Assembly: GCA_024304855.1 (NCBI GenBank)
Contig: JAMWZG010000012.1
Location: forward strand, 1-32,898
Length of the DNA stretch: 32,898 bases
From: Paracoccaceae bacterium
Lineage (GTDB): Bacteria > Pseudomonadota > Alphaproteobacteria > Rhodobacterales > Rhodobacteraceae
Direction of reading: 5' to 3'
Both the position numbers and the translations under genes were made by a program. This document shows, piece by piece, positions 14,691 to 22,699 of the stretch (its first letter is position 1; the number at the start of each line of letters is the position of its first letter). The notes beneath the pieces were generated by a model. The model worked only from the letters and a program-made list of their open reading frames with translations. It ran no database searches and was not told the origin of the DNA.

Positions 14691-16096
14691 TCAGAGCCTC
14701 CAATCATGATGGGAATGCGAGCAATGATCCGGCCGGACGCGCCGACCCTGTAGCGCAACTCATAGGGGCCCTGGCTGTCTGGTGCCTTGAGTCGCGCCGG
14801 AGATCCCCAACGAGTTTGCGTGGCGGTGATACGCTCATCGTCAGAGGTGTTTGGTGCGGCCAGAACAATCTCGTCCTTGGGACCGGAGGGACCAGTCCAT
14901 TGCACTTCGAACCGTTCCCCTGGTGTGATCTGACCGGGCGGCGCGATGGTTGCGGCGCTGGTCATCAGTGTCACGGGACGGGTCGCAAGAATACGTTGCG
15001 GACTTGCTTGCTCATACCGCAGCTCGAATTGGCCCGTTTCGTCTGGTAGGCGCAGGGTCGCAGGTGCGCCGAAGCGTGTCAGCGTGACGGCAAGCGTATC
15101 GCCCGCCGCCGCGCCGACATTGGCAATCGCAATGCGATCACCATCGGCGTCCGGGCCAGTCCAGCCGACACTCAAAGCTGTTCCGGCGGGCGCTTCTGAC
15201 GGCGCGTCAAGGGTCGCGGCGGGGCGATCCTCGGTCAAGGCCACTTCAACCGGAGAGATCATCCCCGCGGTGACGGACAGCCCTGTCTGGCCTGCAAAGC
15301 CGGGCGCTGTCGCGGTTACGGTATAGTCAGCGGGTGCCAAGTCCACGCGAAAAGGATCACGCTGTGCACCTGTCGCGACCTGCGCGCCTGTGGAGTCCGT
15401 GATTGTCCAGTCCGCAGGGCCAACAGGTGCTCTGGTGGCCGCATCGACGGCGATCAAAGAGAGTTCCAGCAAAGCAGGCGTGGCCGGTGCCTCTGTGACC
15501 TGCGCAAGAGCTGCGGCCAGCTCGGCACCCGTTGCCGCCTCCAGCAGAAGCCCGCCGGTCTGATCAGGCAGGCAGGAAAGGGCACCGACTTCGCCTGTCG
15601 TCATGCCGAAGCCGACGACATGGGCGCGCAGAGCGATGCCTTCGCTGGCAAAACGCGCGGCCAGGGCGCAGGGATCGCCACCACAATTTTCCAGCCCGTC
15701 CGTGATCAGCACGATGTCCGCCGACTCGGCCTGTGGCGGGATCTGGGCACGGGCCTGTTCCAGCGCATCGGTCAGCGGTGTCATGCCTTGCGGGTTCAGC
15801 GCGCGCAGCCTTTGCGTCAGATCCGAGCCGTCGTGGCGCTGCATGGGTGCGATCACCTGAATGTCGCCGCAGTCGCCGCGCCGGCGGTGACCATAGGCAA
15901 GGACCGAGATCGGCATCCCTGTGTCACGGGTGGCAAAATATTCGCCCATGACATCCCGCGCCACCTCAATCCGGCTACGGTCACTTTCCAACCGGTTCCA
16001 CATCGACCCCGAGGCATCGAAGACCATGACGGTTACGGTTTCGGCACGGGCCGCCGTCCCGGCCAGAATGAGCAAGGCGAACAGACAGGCGCGCAT
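14687..16096 (-). CDS. secreted von Willebrand factor A (VWA) domain protein with tandem beta domains
   Basis: A 469-residue exported protein. It has a Sec signal at residues 1-18 (ending ARAE), then a VWA domain to about residue 195 with the complete metal site motif DASGS at 27-31 and ITDGLENCGGDPC around 130-142. Next is a middle domain resembling carboxypeptidase-regulatory/PEGA folds (FRVDLAPADYTVTATAPGF). It ends with two tandem repeats of about 85 residues, each containing a V-x-WTGP...R-x-G-x-PA-x-L...ELRY pattern. ATG 16096 follows GGAGGTGGAG and overlaps the upstream stop by one base; the frame extends further, but only into the upstream gene. VWA domains with an intact metal site usually bind a protein partner. 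The partner is unknown, and the coupled lipoprotein and exported proteins are candidates. Confidence 0.88.
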   Translation of the reverse strand: MRACLFALLILAGTAARAETVTVMVFDASGSMWNRLESDRSRIEVARDVMGEYFATRDTGMPISVLAYGHRRRGDCGDIQVIAPMQRHDGSDLTQRLRALNPQGMTPLTDALEQARAQIPPQAESADIVLITDGLENCGGDPCALAARFASEGIALRAHVVGFGMTTGEVGALSCLPDQTGGLLLEAATGAELAAALAQVTEAPATPALLELSLIAVDAATRAPVGPADWTITDSTGAQVATGAQRDPFRVDLAPADYTVTATAPGFAGQTGLSVTAGMISPVEVALTEDRPAATLDAPSEAPAGTALSVGWTGPDADGDRIAIANVGAAAGDTLAVTLTRFGAPATLRLPDETGQFELRYEQASPQRILATRPVTLMTSAATIAPPGQITPGERFEVQWTGPSGPKDEIVLAAPNTSDDERITATQTRWGSPARLKAPDSQGPYELRYRVGASGRIIARIPIMIGGSE

Positions 16097-16467
16097 CACT
16101 CCACCTCCGGTTTTCTTTCGGAGCAGGGGCGATAGCGGTCTGACCATCCATCACCGACGATGATCAGATCGCCTCCCATGCGTGTCATCAGCAGGGTGCG
16201 CTCACGCCATTCCTGCCCTTCGCCCCGACAGTCGGCCCAGTAAAGTGTGGCGTCGGCCATGCCGCTGACTGGTTGCGGCACGCTCAGTCGGCAACTGGTT
16301 TCATAATAGACAAGCTTGTCGTTCCACAACGTCACACGTTGATCGCTGATCGGTGCGGCACAATCAAAGCCGTCATAGACGCCGTTCGCCGGAGCAGCCA
16401 ATGCCGGACCTGCCAGTAGGGCGCAGAGGAAAACGGCGGAGCGACAGGGCGGAACTTCCAAATGCAT
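16096..16467 (-). CDS. small exported protein, first gene of the VWA operon
   Basis: A 123-residue protein with a signal peptide (residues 1 to about 24, ...LCALLAGPALA-APANG). The mature domain has four cysteines (in FDCAAP, ETSCRL, ADCRGEG and RPCSER) that could form two disulfides. The frame is open back to 16587, but the ATG at 16467 follows a GAAAGG site and starts a proper signal peptide. It heads the seven-gene minus-strand operon and is divergent from the molybdopterin-like/kinase/regulator genes across a 143-bp promoter region. No family recognised. Confidence 0.75.
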   Translation of the reverse strand: MHLEVPPCRSAVFLCALLAGPALAAPANGVYDGFDCAAPISDQRVTLWNDKLVYYETSCRLSVPQPVSGMADATLYWADCRGEGQEWRERTLLMTRMGGDLIIVGDGWSDRYRPCSERKPEVE

Positions 16468-16610
16468 TTTTTGAACCTTTCGCAATATGACCCAAGAATA
16501 GGCGCGGCGCACACGGGGTGCCCCGTCCATTTGAACGGGGAAATACACGCCAATAGGGTGATAATGCTCGAACAGGGCAGGGATCATGTTAAGCTGGAGG
16601 GATGAGGACG

Positions 16611-17081
16611 ATGCGTCATACCGTTTTGCGGCTGATCATGATCCTGGCCATCTGGGCCGCCCCCGCCCGCGCGCAGGAGGTGTTGCTGACCCTGACCGGA
16701 GCGGTCACGGATGGACGGGTCGACATCACTCGCGCCGATCTGGCGGCGCTGCCGCAGCATGGCTATGCCACCTCGACCAGCGTCAGTGATGGGCGCCCCC
16801 GTTTCGATGGTGTGCTGATGCGCGACCTTCTGGCGCTGGCCGGAGCCAAGGGGGAGAGCGTGCGGGCAAGGGCGCTGAACGACTATGTCTTCGATATTCC
16901 GATCAGCGACTTTCACCGCTATGACGTGCTGGCGGCGTTGACAATGAATGGCGCGCCGCTGACGGCACGGGACAAGGGGCCGGTCTGGATCGTCTATCCG
17001 CGCGACGATCATCCTGAATTGGCTGACATCCGCTATGACATGCGATGGGTCTGGCAACTTGTCGCGCTGCATGTGGAATGA
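16611..17081 (+). CDS. periplasmic protein with molybdopterin-oxidoreductase-like (Oxidored_molyb) fold, lacking the metal-binding Cys
   Basis: A 156-residue exported protein. The signal peptide ends ARAQ near residue 22. The mature part matches a short Oxidored_molyb domain, with FDGVLMRDLLALAGAKG, PLTARDKGPVWIVYPRD and YDMRWVWQL typical of that fold. It contains no cysteine at all, so it cannot hold molybdenum as sulfite-oxidase-type enzymes do. It is more likely a binding or sensing module. Its stop overlaps the histidine-kinase start (ATGA), so it is probably the kinase's periplasmic partner. ATG 16611 is preferred; an earlier ATG at 16602 lies only one base after GGAGG. The assignment is by pattern and family knowledge. 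Confidence 0.8.
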   Translation: MRHTVLRLIMILAIWAAPARAQEVLLTLTGAVTDGRVDITRADLAALPQHGYATSTSVSDGRPRFDGVLMRDLLALAGAKGESVRARALNDYVFDIPISDFHRYDVLAALTMNGAPLTARDKGPVWIVYPRDDHPELADIRYDMRWVWQLVALHVE

Positions 17082-18409
17082 CGGGTCTGCGCGCGCGATA
17101 CCTGTGGCCGGGGGGCCTGGTTCTGGTCTGTCTGGGATTGCTGGGGCTGGCCGCCGGGCAGCTTGTGGCGTTGGAGCGGCAGATCCGGGTTTCTGCCACC
17201 GAGAACATGATCTGGATCTTCGGTCAGACACAGGCCGAGGCGCTGAACCTGGCGCTGGCTCTGTCCGGCGATGCCGATCCGCAGGCGATACAAACCCGGT
17301 TCGACCTGCTGTTGTCGCGTCTCACGCTGCTGGAGCAGGGACCGCAGCGCCGCTTTCTTGAGGCAGCAGGCCTGTCTGAGCCGCTGTCCGGCTTGCGGGC
17401 CGATCTGCTCCGCGTCGATCCTTTGGCAGGAACTCCCCCTGAGGTCTTGCAGGCACATGTCACATCCCTGATCGCAACCCTGCGCGGCAATGCCAGTCTG
17501 GTCATGGCCCATGACTGGCAGACACAGGCGGCGCGGCTTGACCGGCTGGGGCATCTGCACCGGCTGGCCCTTGCGGCGGTGATTGGTGCGGCGATTGCAG
17601 GACTGACCCTGTCGGCCATCCTGATCGACCGCGAAAAGCGTCTGATGCGGGCGCGGTTGGATCGGCTGCGCTCCGACCAACTGGCAAGCGATCTGACCCG
17701 AGAGCGTGAGCAGTCGGAAAACCACCGCCAGTTCGCAGATCTGCTGGCGCATCAGCTACGGACACCGCTTGCAGTGATTGACAGCGCCATGCATCGCCTG
17801 ACACGCGGGGGCAAACCTGCCCCGCCCGATCTGGTGGCCGAAAAGGCCGCCGTCACGCGTGAGGCCGTGGCGCGATTGGTGCATCTGACCGATACCGCCT
17901 TGCTGATGTCGCGGCTGGACAGCGATGCGATCACACCGCGCCTGCGAGACCATGACCTGCGCGAGCTGGCCGATGCGGTCATCGCGGATGTGCGCCGTGC
18001 ACCGCCGCGCGACAGCGACCCATCCCGGATTGTCCTGTCGCAGGCCCTGACACCCGCCATCGCGCGCTGCGATCCGACCCTGACAGCCGAGATCCTGACC
18101 AATCTGTTGCGTAATGCGCTTCTCTATACGCCGCCCGCAAGCCCGATCGAGGTCGAGTTGAAGCAGACAATCAGCCACGTCACCTGCCGGATTGCCGATC
18201 ATGGGCCGGGCATGACACCGGGATGCCTGGCGCGGGCCTTTGACCGTTTCGCGCGCGGCGAGGGTCATGGCAACGTGCCCGGCTCCGGTCTCGGTCTGAC
18301 ACTGGCGCGTCATCTGGCGCGCTTGCAGGGGGGCGATGTCACGCTGGCGCCGCGCGCAGGGGGTGGGCTGTTGGCCACCATTTCTCTGCCTGCGGGGAAT
18401 GAGTCATGA
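17078..18409 (+). CDS. sensor histidine kinase
   Basis: A 443-residue membrane kinase. A first helix is at about residues 8-32, an extracytoplasmic helical sensor domain of about 130 residues follows, then a second helix at about 165-185 and a HisKA domain with LLAHQLRTPL (H225). The catalytic domain has NLLRNALLYTP (N box), IADHGPGM (G1) and GSGLGLTLA (G2). It is translationally coupled on both sides: its ATG overlaps the stop of the molybdopterin-like gene and its TGA overlaps the response-regulator ATG. The sensor domain is not one I recognise. The likely signal route is the upstream periplasmic protein, then this kinase, then the next gene's regulator; this is inferred from the strict coupling. 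Confidence 0.93.
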   Translation: MTGLRARYLWPGGLVLVCLGLLGLAAGQLVALERQIRVSATENMIWIFGQTQAEALNLALALSGDADPQAIQTRFDLLLSRLTLLEQGPQRRFLEAAGLSEPLSGLRADLLRVDPLAGTPPEVLQAHVTSLIATLRGNASLVMAHDWQTQAARLDRLGHLHRLALAAVIGAAIAGLTLSAILIDREKRLMRARLDRLRSDQLASDLTREREQSENHRQFADLLAHQLRTPLAVIDSAMHRLTRGGKPAPPDLVAEKAAVTREAVARLVHLTDTALLMSRLDSDAITPRLRDHDLRELADAVIADVRRAPPRDSDPSRIVLSQALTPAIARCDPTLTAEILTNLLRNALLYTPPASPIEVELKQTISHVTCRIADHGPGMTPGCLARAFDRFARGEGHGNVPGSGLGLTLARHLARLQGGDVTLAPRAGGGLLATISLPAGNES

Positions 18410-19419
18410 GCCCACCTTTGATCCTGTGCATCGAGGACGAAGCGCCCCTGCGCGACGACATCGCCTTCGAGTTGCGCGACGCCGGGTTCAGGGTGATCGC
18501 CGCTGCCGATGCCGCAGAGGCGTTGCGTCGGCTGGAAGGATGGCAGCCCGATCTGATCCTGTGCGATATCGTGATGCCGGGTATGGACGGCAAGGCGCTG
18601 CTGGCGCATCTGCGCAGGACGCGTCCCGATCTGAATGCTGTGCCTATTGTCTTTCTGACGGCCCTGTCGTCCCGCGCGCAGATGATCGAGGGGCGCAGTC
18701 TTGGCGCGGATGACTATCTGACCAAACCCATCGACTATGACCTGCTGCGCGTGACTATCGAGTCCCGGCTGGCGCAGGTGCGGCGGATGGAACCTCGGCG
18801 GGATATGTCGGGTCTGGCTGCGCTGGACCGGCTGGCGCTTGGCGTGATCCTGCTCGCGGCGGATGGCAAGGTGGTTCACGCCAATCCCGCCGCGCGCGCA
18901 TTGGCGAAAGGATCGGGGCTCGAACTGTCCGAGAGGATCATGGCGCGGGGCGAGGTGGGGCGCAGTCTTGCCGCGCTGATCGATCGCCTGATCCGCGATG
19001 AGGCCAAGGGGTCGCCCGAGGGGTTGAGCCTTGCAAGCGACGGTCAGATCATGGTGATGGGTCTGCCGCTTGGCGCGGGCCAACCTTCGGGCGGCGCGGC
19101 GGCGATGCTGATCCTGAGCGATCCGAGGGCGCGTCAGATGCTTCATGCGGCTACGCTGGCCCAATTGTTTGGCCTGACCCCGACCGAGGCACGGATTGCG
19201 GGTCTTCTGTCAGACGGGTTGCGCCGCGACGAGATTGCCGAGCAAATGGCGATTTCCCCAACGACTGTTGCTTTCCATCTGCGCAACCTCTTTTCCAAGA
19301 CCGGAGTTCACCGCGAAGCGGCCTTGGTCGCGTTGATCCTGTCATTGCCGGCGTTGCGCAGTGACCCAGAGCTTGGTCCCGTCCAATCAGACGGGGACGC
19401 GCCGCTGTCGGGTGCCTAA
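18406..19419 (+). CDS. response regulator, receiver + PAS-like + LuxR-type HTH
   Basis: A 337-residue DNA-binding response regulator. The receiver domain is at residues 1-120 with acidic pocket E10/D11, phospho-acceptor D54 (LILCDIVMPGMDG) and the conserved Lys in LTKPID near 105. A middle domain at about 130-240 resembles a PAS fold (LGVILLAADGKVVHANPAAR). The C-terminal LuxR/FixJ-type helix-turn-helix is at about 255-315 (LTPTEARIAGLLSDGL, ISPTTVAFHLRNLFSKTG). The middle domain between receiver and HTH is unusual for NarL/FixJ regulators. It is coupled to the kinase by an ATGA overlap. Likely targets are the divergent VWA operon and the exported-protein genes just downstream. Confidence 0.93.
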   Translation: MSPPLILCIEDEAPLRDDIAFELRDAGFRVIAAADAAEALRRLEGWQPDLILCDIVMPGMDGKALLAHLRRTRPDLNAVPIVFLTALSSRAQMIEGRSLGADDYLTKPIDYDLLRVTIESRLAQVRRMEPRRDMSGLAALDRLALGVILLAADGKVVHANPAARALAKGSGLELSERIMARGEVGRSLAALIDRLIRDEAKGSPEGLSLASDGQIMVMGLPLGAGQPSGGAAAMLILSDPRARQMLHAATLAQLFGLTPTEARIAGLLSDGLRRDEIAEQMAISPTTVAFHLRNLFSKTGVHREAALVALILSLPALRSDPELGPVQSDGDAPLSGA

Positions 19420-19461
19420 GGTTCCCTACACAAGACCGAGAGGCATTTCAGGAGATAGAAG

Positions 19462-20223
19462 ATGAAGATGGCCGTCTGCCTGACGAAACGGGCCATGATC
19501 CCGGCTCTGGTCTGTCTGCCGCTGTTCGCACAAGCCGAGATTGACGGGTATGGGCCCGATGCCTGGCGGGTCAGTGGTGTCAAGTCGGGCGATGTTCTGA
19601 ATGCGCGCATGGGGCCGGGCACCGATTACAGGATCGTCGGCACCTTTGCCCATGACGAACGAGGGCTGATCGAAGTGACCTGCGTGCCCTTGCTGACCAC
19701 GGACATCGCAGCCAAACTGACCGAGGCCGAGGACGCGGCCTTGCCGCAGCGCTGGTGTCTGATGCGCGCGGCCGATCTGTCGCGCGCGGGCTGGGTCACG
19801 GCACGCTTTCTTGTTCCCGATAGCGCAAGCCCTGTGCAGGACGCCGAGCCTGTCGCCGTTGCGCGTGATCTGGTCCGCGCGCTTTACGCCGCAGTGGACC
19901 AGGCCAGGCGCGGCGGGCCACACCCGCTCGACCCGGATCAGGCGGTGAACTATTTCTTCGCGGACATCGCCAGGGGGTTGGCAAAAAACCCTCCCGGTGC
20001 CGATCCGCTGACGGGGGCGCAGGATTTCGACGGGCAGATCGCCGATCCCGTTCCCGACCCCGAACAGCCGATGCTGCGCGGGATGATCACGATCCATGTC
20101 GGCATCACCAACTTTGGCCGCAGCCATACCGCTGTTTTCCGCCTGCGCCCGGACCCAGGCCAACCCGGCGCACCCTTCCGCATTTTTCGTATTGAGCACG
20201 AGGGATGGCAGTTCCCGATTTGA
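19462..20223 (+). CDS. exported SH3-domain protein
   Basis: A 253-residue exported protein. The signal peptide ends in FAQA (residues 1 to about 25). A bacterial SH3 domain follows at about residues 34-117; VLNARMGPGTDYRIVGTF is the classic SH3_3 signature and GWVTARFL closes it. The C-terminal 120 residues form a separate domain (VARDLVRALYAAV, DQAVNYFFADIARGLAKN, then a beta-rich tail ending EHEGWQFPI). Bacterial SH3 domains usually bind cell-wall peptides. ATG 19462 follows GGAGA by six bases. It lies 42 bp after the response-regulator stop with no terminator between, so it is probably cotranscribed. Confidence 0.85.
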   Translation: MKMAVCLTKRAMIPALVCLPLFAQAEIDGYGPDAWRVSGVKSGDVLNARMGPGTDYRIVGTFAHDERGLIEVTCVPLLTTDIAAKLTEAEDAALPQRWCLMRAADLSRAGWVTARFLVPDSASPVQDAEPVAVARDLVRALYAAVDQARRGGPHPLDPDQAVNYFFADIARGLAKNPPGADPLTGAQDFDGQIADPVPDPEQPMLRGMITIHVGITNFGRSHTAVFRLRPDPGQPGAPFRIFRIEHEGWQFPI

Positions 20224-20240
20224 CAGAAAGGACTTTTCCC

Positions 20241-20780
20241 ATGACCCGACAACAGGCTCTTGTCGCTGCAACCGTCATTGCGCTGCTGCTGCCCTTTGGA
20301 CAGACAGCGCTGGCCCAGGAAACTGTGCCCATGGGCACGATGACCGCGACGATCGACGGCGATACCTACGAAGGGCAAACGCTTGACGTGCCGTCCGAGG
20401 GCACCTCCACGGCCGAGGTCAGGGCGTTTGGGCCGATGATGTCGGTGTCGATCCAGGCTCTGGATCCGGCGTTGGCGAGCAGGTTGCAAGGGGTAATGGT
20501 CGTCGAATTTTCGCTGATGGGGTCAGGTGGATCACCTGCGCCGATGACACCATCCATAAGCTGGTGGCCCGATGGCATGAACGCGGCGTTCTTTCAAAGC
20601 GAGGAAGGCGGCGCGGCCGAGGTCACGCTTGACACGCTGTCACTGGACGATCCGGCATCCGCCACGGGCCGTTTTTCGGCGAGCCTGTGCCGAAAGGACA
20701 GCTTCTTTGCCGAAGCCGACACCGACGATTGCAAAGCTGTCGAGGGCCGCTTTGAAACAGCATTGAGGGATGCGTCATGA
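20241..20780 (+). CDS. small exported protein of unknown function
   Basis: A 179-residue protein with a clear signal peptide (residues 1 to about 26, ...ALAQE) and a beta-rich mature domain. Its C-terminal stretch GRFSASLCRKD...DDCKAVEGRFETAL matches the end of the protein at 13207-13689, so both belong to one family of exported proteins. The start follows an AAAGGA site; an earlier in-frame ATG would lie inside the preceding gene. It follows the SH3 gene by 17 bp and overlaps the next open frame by ATGA (20777-20780). No function is known to me. Confidence 0.82.
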   Translation: MTRQQALVAATVIALLLPFGQTALAQETVPMGTMTATIDGDTYEGQTLDVPSEGTSTAEVRAFGPMMSVSIQALDPALASRLQGVMVVEFSLMGSGGSPAPMTPSISWWPDGMNAAFFQSEEGGAAEVTLDTLSLDDPASATGRFSASLCRKDSFFAEADTDDCKAVEGRFETALRDAS

Positions 20781-21205
20781 TCCTATGCCGAATATCTCCC
20801 GCAAGGATTGGGTCTGTGCTCTGCAAGCGAGGTGCTGTGATGTTTTTGCGTATGTTTTGTTTTCCGTTTTGGGGCAGGGAAGGCCTGATCAATCCTCAAG
20901 GAAACCTGCTGGCTCGGAGGCGGATTAGGTGCCATGAGGCGTTGCCGTTCTGGATCGGCGCCACCTTGTTCCTATCTTCCCAAGTGGTGATGGCCGACAC
21001 GGATTTTGAGTCTCAAAAGCAACGCCTTGTAGCTGCCATTGAAGCCGCGGGATGCATCGTTCACGAGAATAACCATGCCGCCATCCTGCTGGCGGCAAAC
21101 CTCACTCCCGACCAAGGCCGTGCCATCGTCACACAGATGATGGACCGCGGCGAGGCTGTGCCATTGGATGATGACCTTCGGCTGAAGACAAGTGGGTGCC
21201 CATAA
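20777..21205 (+). CDS. small protein with internal signal-like segment, start uncertain
   Basis: An open frame of 142 residues. Only the last 85 look like a normal exported protein: a hydrophobic stretch (LPFWIGATLFLSSQVVMADT, ending in a plausible cleavage site) and a 70-residue domain with two cysteines (AAIEAAGCIVHENN and the C-terminal SGCP). The ATG at 20777 overlaps the preceding stop, as is usual in this locus, but it adds 57 odd, basic residues before the hydrophobic segment. A TTG at 20942 or a change near the start is possible. The mature domain resembles small hypothetical proteins of Rhodobacterales. No function can be given. Confidence 0.6.
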   Translation: MILCRISPARIGSVLCKRGAVMFLRMFCFPFWGREGLINPQGNLLARRRIRCHEALPFWIGATLFLSSQVVMADTDFESQKQRLVAAIEAAGCIVHENNHAAILLAANLTPDQGRAIVTQMMDRGEAVPLDDDLRLKTSGCP

Positions 21206-21218
21206 GGAGAACAAGAGA

Positions 21219-21728
21219 ATGAGACATATAGCTATTGCAGCCCTGACCCTCGGCATGGTCCCTTTGATGGCCTGGGCAGAAGAGGGTGCAAATCGCATAT
21301 CGGGAACAGTTGGCGATCTTGAAATCGACGTTCCCATCTGGGGCGAACAATCTGACTTCTACGGCGACGGAAACTCCGGAGGGGTGTCGATCATGACGAA
21401 GCCGGTTGCGCCCGATCAGGGTTTAGGGGCGATTTCCATCTCCTTCGAGGGGTCGGACTTTCAGAATGCAAGTTTTTCCAGCTTTGAGGTGAGCGTGGCT
21501 GATATCGAAGCTGGAAACATGAGTAGCTATTTTGCAGATATGGACAACGATTTGGAGATCAAAGTCATCCAAGCAGAGAAACAGGATGGCGCTTTGTCAC
21601 TTTCGGGATCAGTTCAGGGAACTTTGACCTGGAGAAAGCTGATGCCGATTTCTGAGAGGGCAAAAGACCCGACACGCCAGCTTCCTGTTGCCTTGGAGTT
21701 TGATGTGACCGTCGAGAATGAGTTTTGA
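21219..21728 (+). CDS. small exported protein of unknown function
   Basis: A 169-residue protein with a signal peptide (residues 1 to about 19, ...LMAWAEE) and a beta-rich mature part (ISGTVGDLEIDVPIWGEQ, LGAISISFEGSDFQNASF, LSLSGSVQGTLTWRK). The layout (short signal, GTV/GTM-x-A start, closing beta hairpin) is like the proteins at 13207-13689 and 20241-20780, but the paired C-terminal cysteines are missing. The start has AAGGAG at 21204-21209, ten bases upstream. It is the last gene of the plus-strand run. Function is unknown; a place in the same envelope system is inferred from position and style. Confidence 0.82.
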   Translation: MRHIAIAALTLGMVPLMAWAEEGANRISGTVGDLEIDVPIWGEQSDFYGDGNSGGVSIMTKPVAPDQGLGAISISFEGSDFQNASFSSFEVSVADIEAGNMSSYFADMDNDLEIKVIQAEKQDGALSLSGSVQGTLTWRKLMPISERAKDPTRQLPVALEFDVTVENEF

Positions 21729-22036
21729 CCTCAGGCAAGTCCTAATTCAGCGCTATGACGTCAAAGACAATCACGCACTAAAAAAATCACAATGGACCAC
21801 TCAAGCGGGGCTGATAACGCCTGGCTTCAGGCAGTCCATTTGCCGCGCAAATGGCGCGCATCCACATGCTGATGCTTGATAAACGGGCGCCCTGACTGAA
21901 GAGCCGCCGCCATGCATTTCCGGGACCGGTTCTTCGCGGAAGTTGTGCAACAGAGCCGTCATTGCAAAAAATTTCGTCGAAAACAGACTTTGAGAACTCT
22001 CTGATACCGTATCGGATACTCATTACCTTTTGCTAT
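21729..22036. other. intergenic region; possible worn insertion-sequence end
   Basis: No convincing gene. The stretch TTGTGCAACAGAGCC near 21943-21957 reads on the minus strand as GGCTCTGTTGCACAA, which resembles the terminal repeats of some IS5- and IS6-type elements. No second end or transposase was seen. A small palindrome GATAC-C-GTATC is at 22003-22013, just beyond the regulator's stop. Confidence 0.3.
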
Positions 22037-22699
22037 TCAAAATGCTCTTTCTCTACCAGACCAATTCGCCGCCTTCTGTGCTGCCAGAACGACCGATAGA
22101 CGGTTGCTCACGTTGAACTTCTGCATGATCTGGGTCATGTAATATTTCACCGTCTTTTCTGAAATCTGTAATTGAACTGCAATCTCTTTGTTTGAAGCGC
22201 CCCGCATCAGATGCGCAATGATCTGGTCCTCGCGATAGGACAGGTTGATTGCGTCGGTCTTAGGGCTCGCCTGGTTGGGTTTGCGAGATTCACGCATCAT
22301 CTTGAGGGCGATGCAAGGCGAGACGTATTCCTCACCCAGAGCCAGTGACTCGAGAGCGTGAAACAATTCACCGCCCGAACTGCCCTTGACAACATAGCCC
22401 ATTGCACCGCAGGCCATGGCCTGCGTGCAATCCTCCAACCGGTTCGATGCGGTGAAGACAAGGATGCGCGGCGCGTCACGATGCTGCGAAATCTGAGCGA
22501 TCGAGACCAGAACATCGCCCGGCATCTGAAGATCGACCACCATGAGATCCGGGTCATGGATCCTTGCAATAGAACAAGCATCCTCTGCTCATCTGCCAGA
22601 GGCGACGACGTCATACTTTCCAGTTTTCTGACTCAGGTCTTCCAATCCCGACAAAACAATCGGGTGATCATCAACAAGTCCAATACGGCATTTTCTCAT
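22037..22699 (-). pseudogene. LuxR/NarL-type response regulator interrupted by an in-frame TGA
   Basis: The gene starts at ATG 22699 behind a GGGGGGA site and encodes RIGLVDDHPIVLSGL, the standard NarL-type receiver start. After VVASGR (37 codons) a TGA occupies 22591-22589. Translation in the same frame then continues directly with AEDACSIARIHDPDLMVVDL, the expected next receiver segment with the phospho-acceptor Asp, and on to a normal LuxR HTH (LSYREDQIIAHLMRGASNKEIA, ISEKTVKYYM). So the stop is a point change inside an otherwise complete gene of 220 codons, not a frameshift. CGA to TGA is a possible origin. It is divergent from the RTX peroxidase and probably regulated it. Confidence 0.85.

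Noticed and set aside
12092..21764. The 10-mer ATGACGTCAA occurs at 12092-12101 and 21755-21764, bracketing the VWA/two-component block, like a target-site duplication of an island.
   Set aside because: Hundreds of chance 10-bp matches are expected within 33 kb, and no integrase, tRNA or inverted ends accompany it.
21787..22023. A 78-codon minus-strand open frame with an IS-end-like GGCTCTGTTGCACAA nearby.
   Set aside because: No transposase motif, no ribosome site and no second end; kept only as a note in the intergenic entry.
22589..22591. TGA as a selenocysteine codon in the response regulator.
   Set aside because: Receiver domains have no selenocysteine at this place, and the position is a variable surface segment of the fold.
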